A stretch of 64,000 nucleotides of DNA from Siderastrea siderea (Eukaryota > Cnidaria > Anthozoa > Scleractinia > Rhizangiidae), in NCBI GenBank assembly GCA_964030785.1, contig OZ034970.1, positions 21,460,634 through 21,524,633 of the forward strand, in the 5' to 3' direction. Below, piece by piece: positions 63,346 through 64,000 of this stretch (position 1 is its first letter; every line of letters starts with the position of its first letter). The translations under genes were made by a program, and so were the position numbers. The notes beneath the pieces were generated by a model. It had not been told where the DNA came from. It ran no database searches and saw only the letters and a program-made list of their open reading frames with translations.

Positions 63346-64000
63346 CTTGTCGAAACGAGAAGTAGTCACGTAATCATTACATTTGGTTAGAGTCTAAGCT
63401 TGTATTCAGCGCTAGTCATTTTGATGCGACAAAATTAACCCAGTGTCGTTTCTAGTGTTTATTTTCCCTCTATATGGGCTAGATGGTAAATGCGTGGATT
63501 GAAATAATTTCTCTGAGTTAAAGACAGACTTTTCATATCCGAATAAATGTATTATTATGCGTGTTAACTACTCCGGGAATTATTTTACCTCAGAAAGTCC
63601 AAGGCGCTAATGTAATGCATTATTTCTCAGTTGCCGACACCTCTTTTAGGAAAGTATTGTATTCCGTCGTGGAACAACTAATTCGTTCCTTTGAGCAGCT
63701 TTGAGCCCTTAAATGTCCAGTTTATTTTAATCGAGACTTCCACCTTGTATGATGTTCAAATCCCTCTTAAAAATTGTCATTGCCATTATTTTTCGAATTC
63801 CTCCAAAAACGTCAGAGGCATTGCATTAACTGTATCTAGCCCTGACCCCAAGAATTCCACAGTCAAAATATCAGCTCTCTTCCCTTCTCACCTGTATCCC
63901 CATGTATCATTAATAGACTTATCAATGGTTCATTTTGGGCCTTCCGGCTCAAGATATTTAATTCCCCGGCCGGGTGAGAGGGTGTAGATGATGGGTATTA

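Larger units (their letters stand above)
41540..64000. repeat. host segmental duplication, copy A' (with Crypton and Polinton inside)
   Basis: Direct-orientation match to 1040-4890. It lacks the two MITEs of copy A, but its intron was filled by a Crypton that carries Polinton copy 2, and a further insertion lies at about 62563-63345. From 63346 to 63960 it again follows copy A. The last bases after 63960 are too short to assign. Confidence 0.8.

Overview
The window looks like nuclear DNA of a cnidarian, probably an anthozoan such as a stony coral. The evidence is AT-rich sequence with spliced exons, a host gene ending in a thrombospondin type-1 (TSP1) exon followed by a ShKT exon, and a dense stack of nested transposons: DIRS-like, CR1/L2-like, Tx1/L1-like, Crypton and Polinton/Maverick. 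The taxonomic call is inference from gene content. No rRNA, tRNA or CRISPR array was seen.

Layout. Positions 1040-4890 hold a host segment with a TSP1 exon and a ShKT exon. A diverged second copy starts at 41540 and continues to the window end. Between the two copies lies a broken DIRS-like retrotransposon (about 7.2-13.9 kb, resuming at 41.39 kb) with reverse transcriptase, RNase H and tyrosine recombinase. It is interrupted by a CR1/L2-type LINE (8946-11030), by a TTAA-flanked MITE (12645-13430), and by a Tx1/L1-type LINE (13906-41386). The LINE's ORF2 is split by a 22-kb element (17861-39896) flanked by TTAA, with inverted arms of at least 2.4 kb. The cargo of that element is a decayed Polinton (copy 1). 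Its right arm carries a further TTAA-flanked foldback (37942-39548). In the second host copy, the intron between the TSP1 and ShKT exons contains a Crypton (42904-62009), which in turn contains a second Polinton (copy 2, 44672-61991) with 341-bp terminal inverted repeats and a short target duplication.

The two Polintons share one gene plan. Left-end genes are two small related proteins with an F-box-like helix and an oppositely oriented small protein, possibly OB-fold. Then come a candidate structured RNA with an array of GTCAC boxes, a hydrophobic protein, and a collagen-like fibre. After these come the packaging ATPase, an acidic protein with a PPPY motif, the penton-type minor capsid protein, a small basic protein and the double jelly-roll major capsid protein. 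Then follow a core protein fused to an adenain-type protease, a tiny zinc-knuckle protein, a phospholipase A2 minor capsid protein, a zinc-ribbon protein and the integrase, and finally a protein-primed-type DNA polymerase B running inward from the right repeat. Together these would replicate, package, assemble, mature and integrate a virus-like particle. Both copies carry stops and frame breaks, distributed differently: copy 1 keeps an open major capsid gene, copy 2 keeps open ATPase, core-protease and acidic-protein genes.

The most notable observations are: (1) a textbook -1 frameshift signal (GGGAAAC, 7-nt spacer, 7-bp GC-rich stem), intact in both copies, that would fuse the zinc-knuckle protein to the phospholipase protein; (2) a roughly 300-nt candidate structured RNA conserved in both copies and ending in T-runs; (3) a Polinton carried between TTAA-type ends with very long arms; (4) gene starts embedded in the terminal repeats; and (5) TATATA boxes a few bases from late-gene start codons, with divergent promoters only 22-34 bp long.
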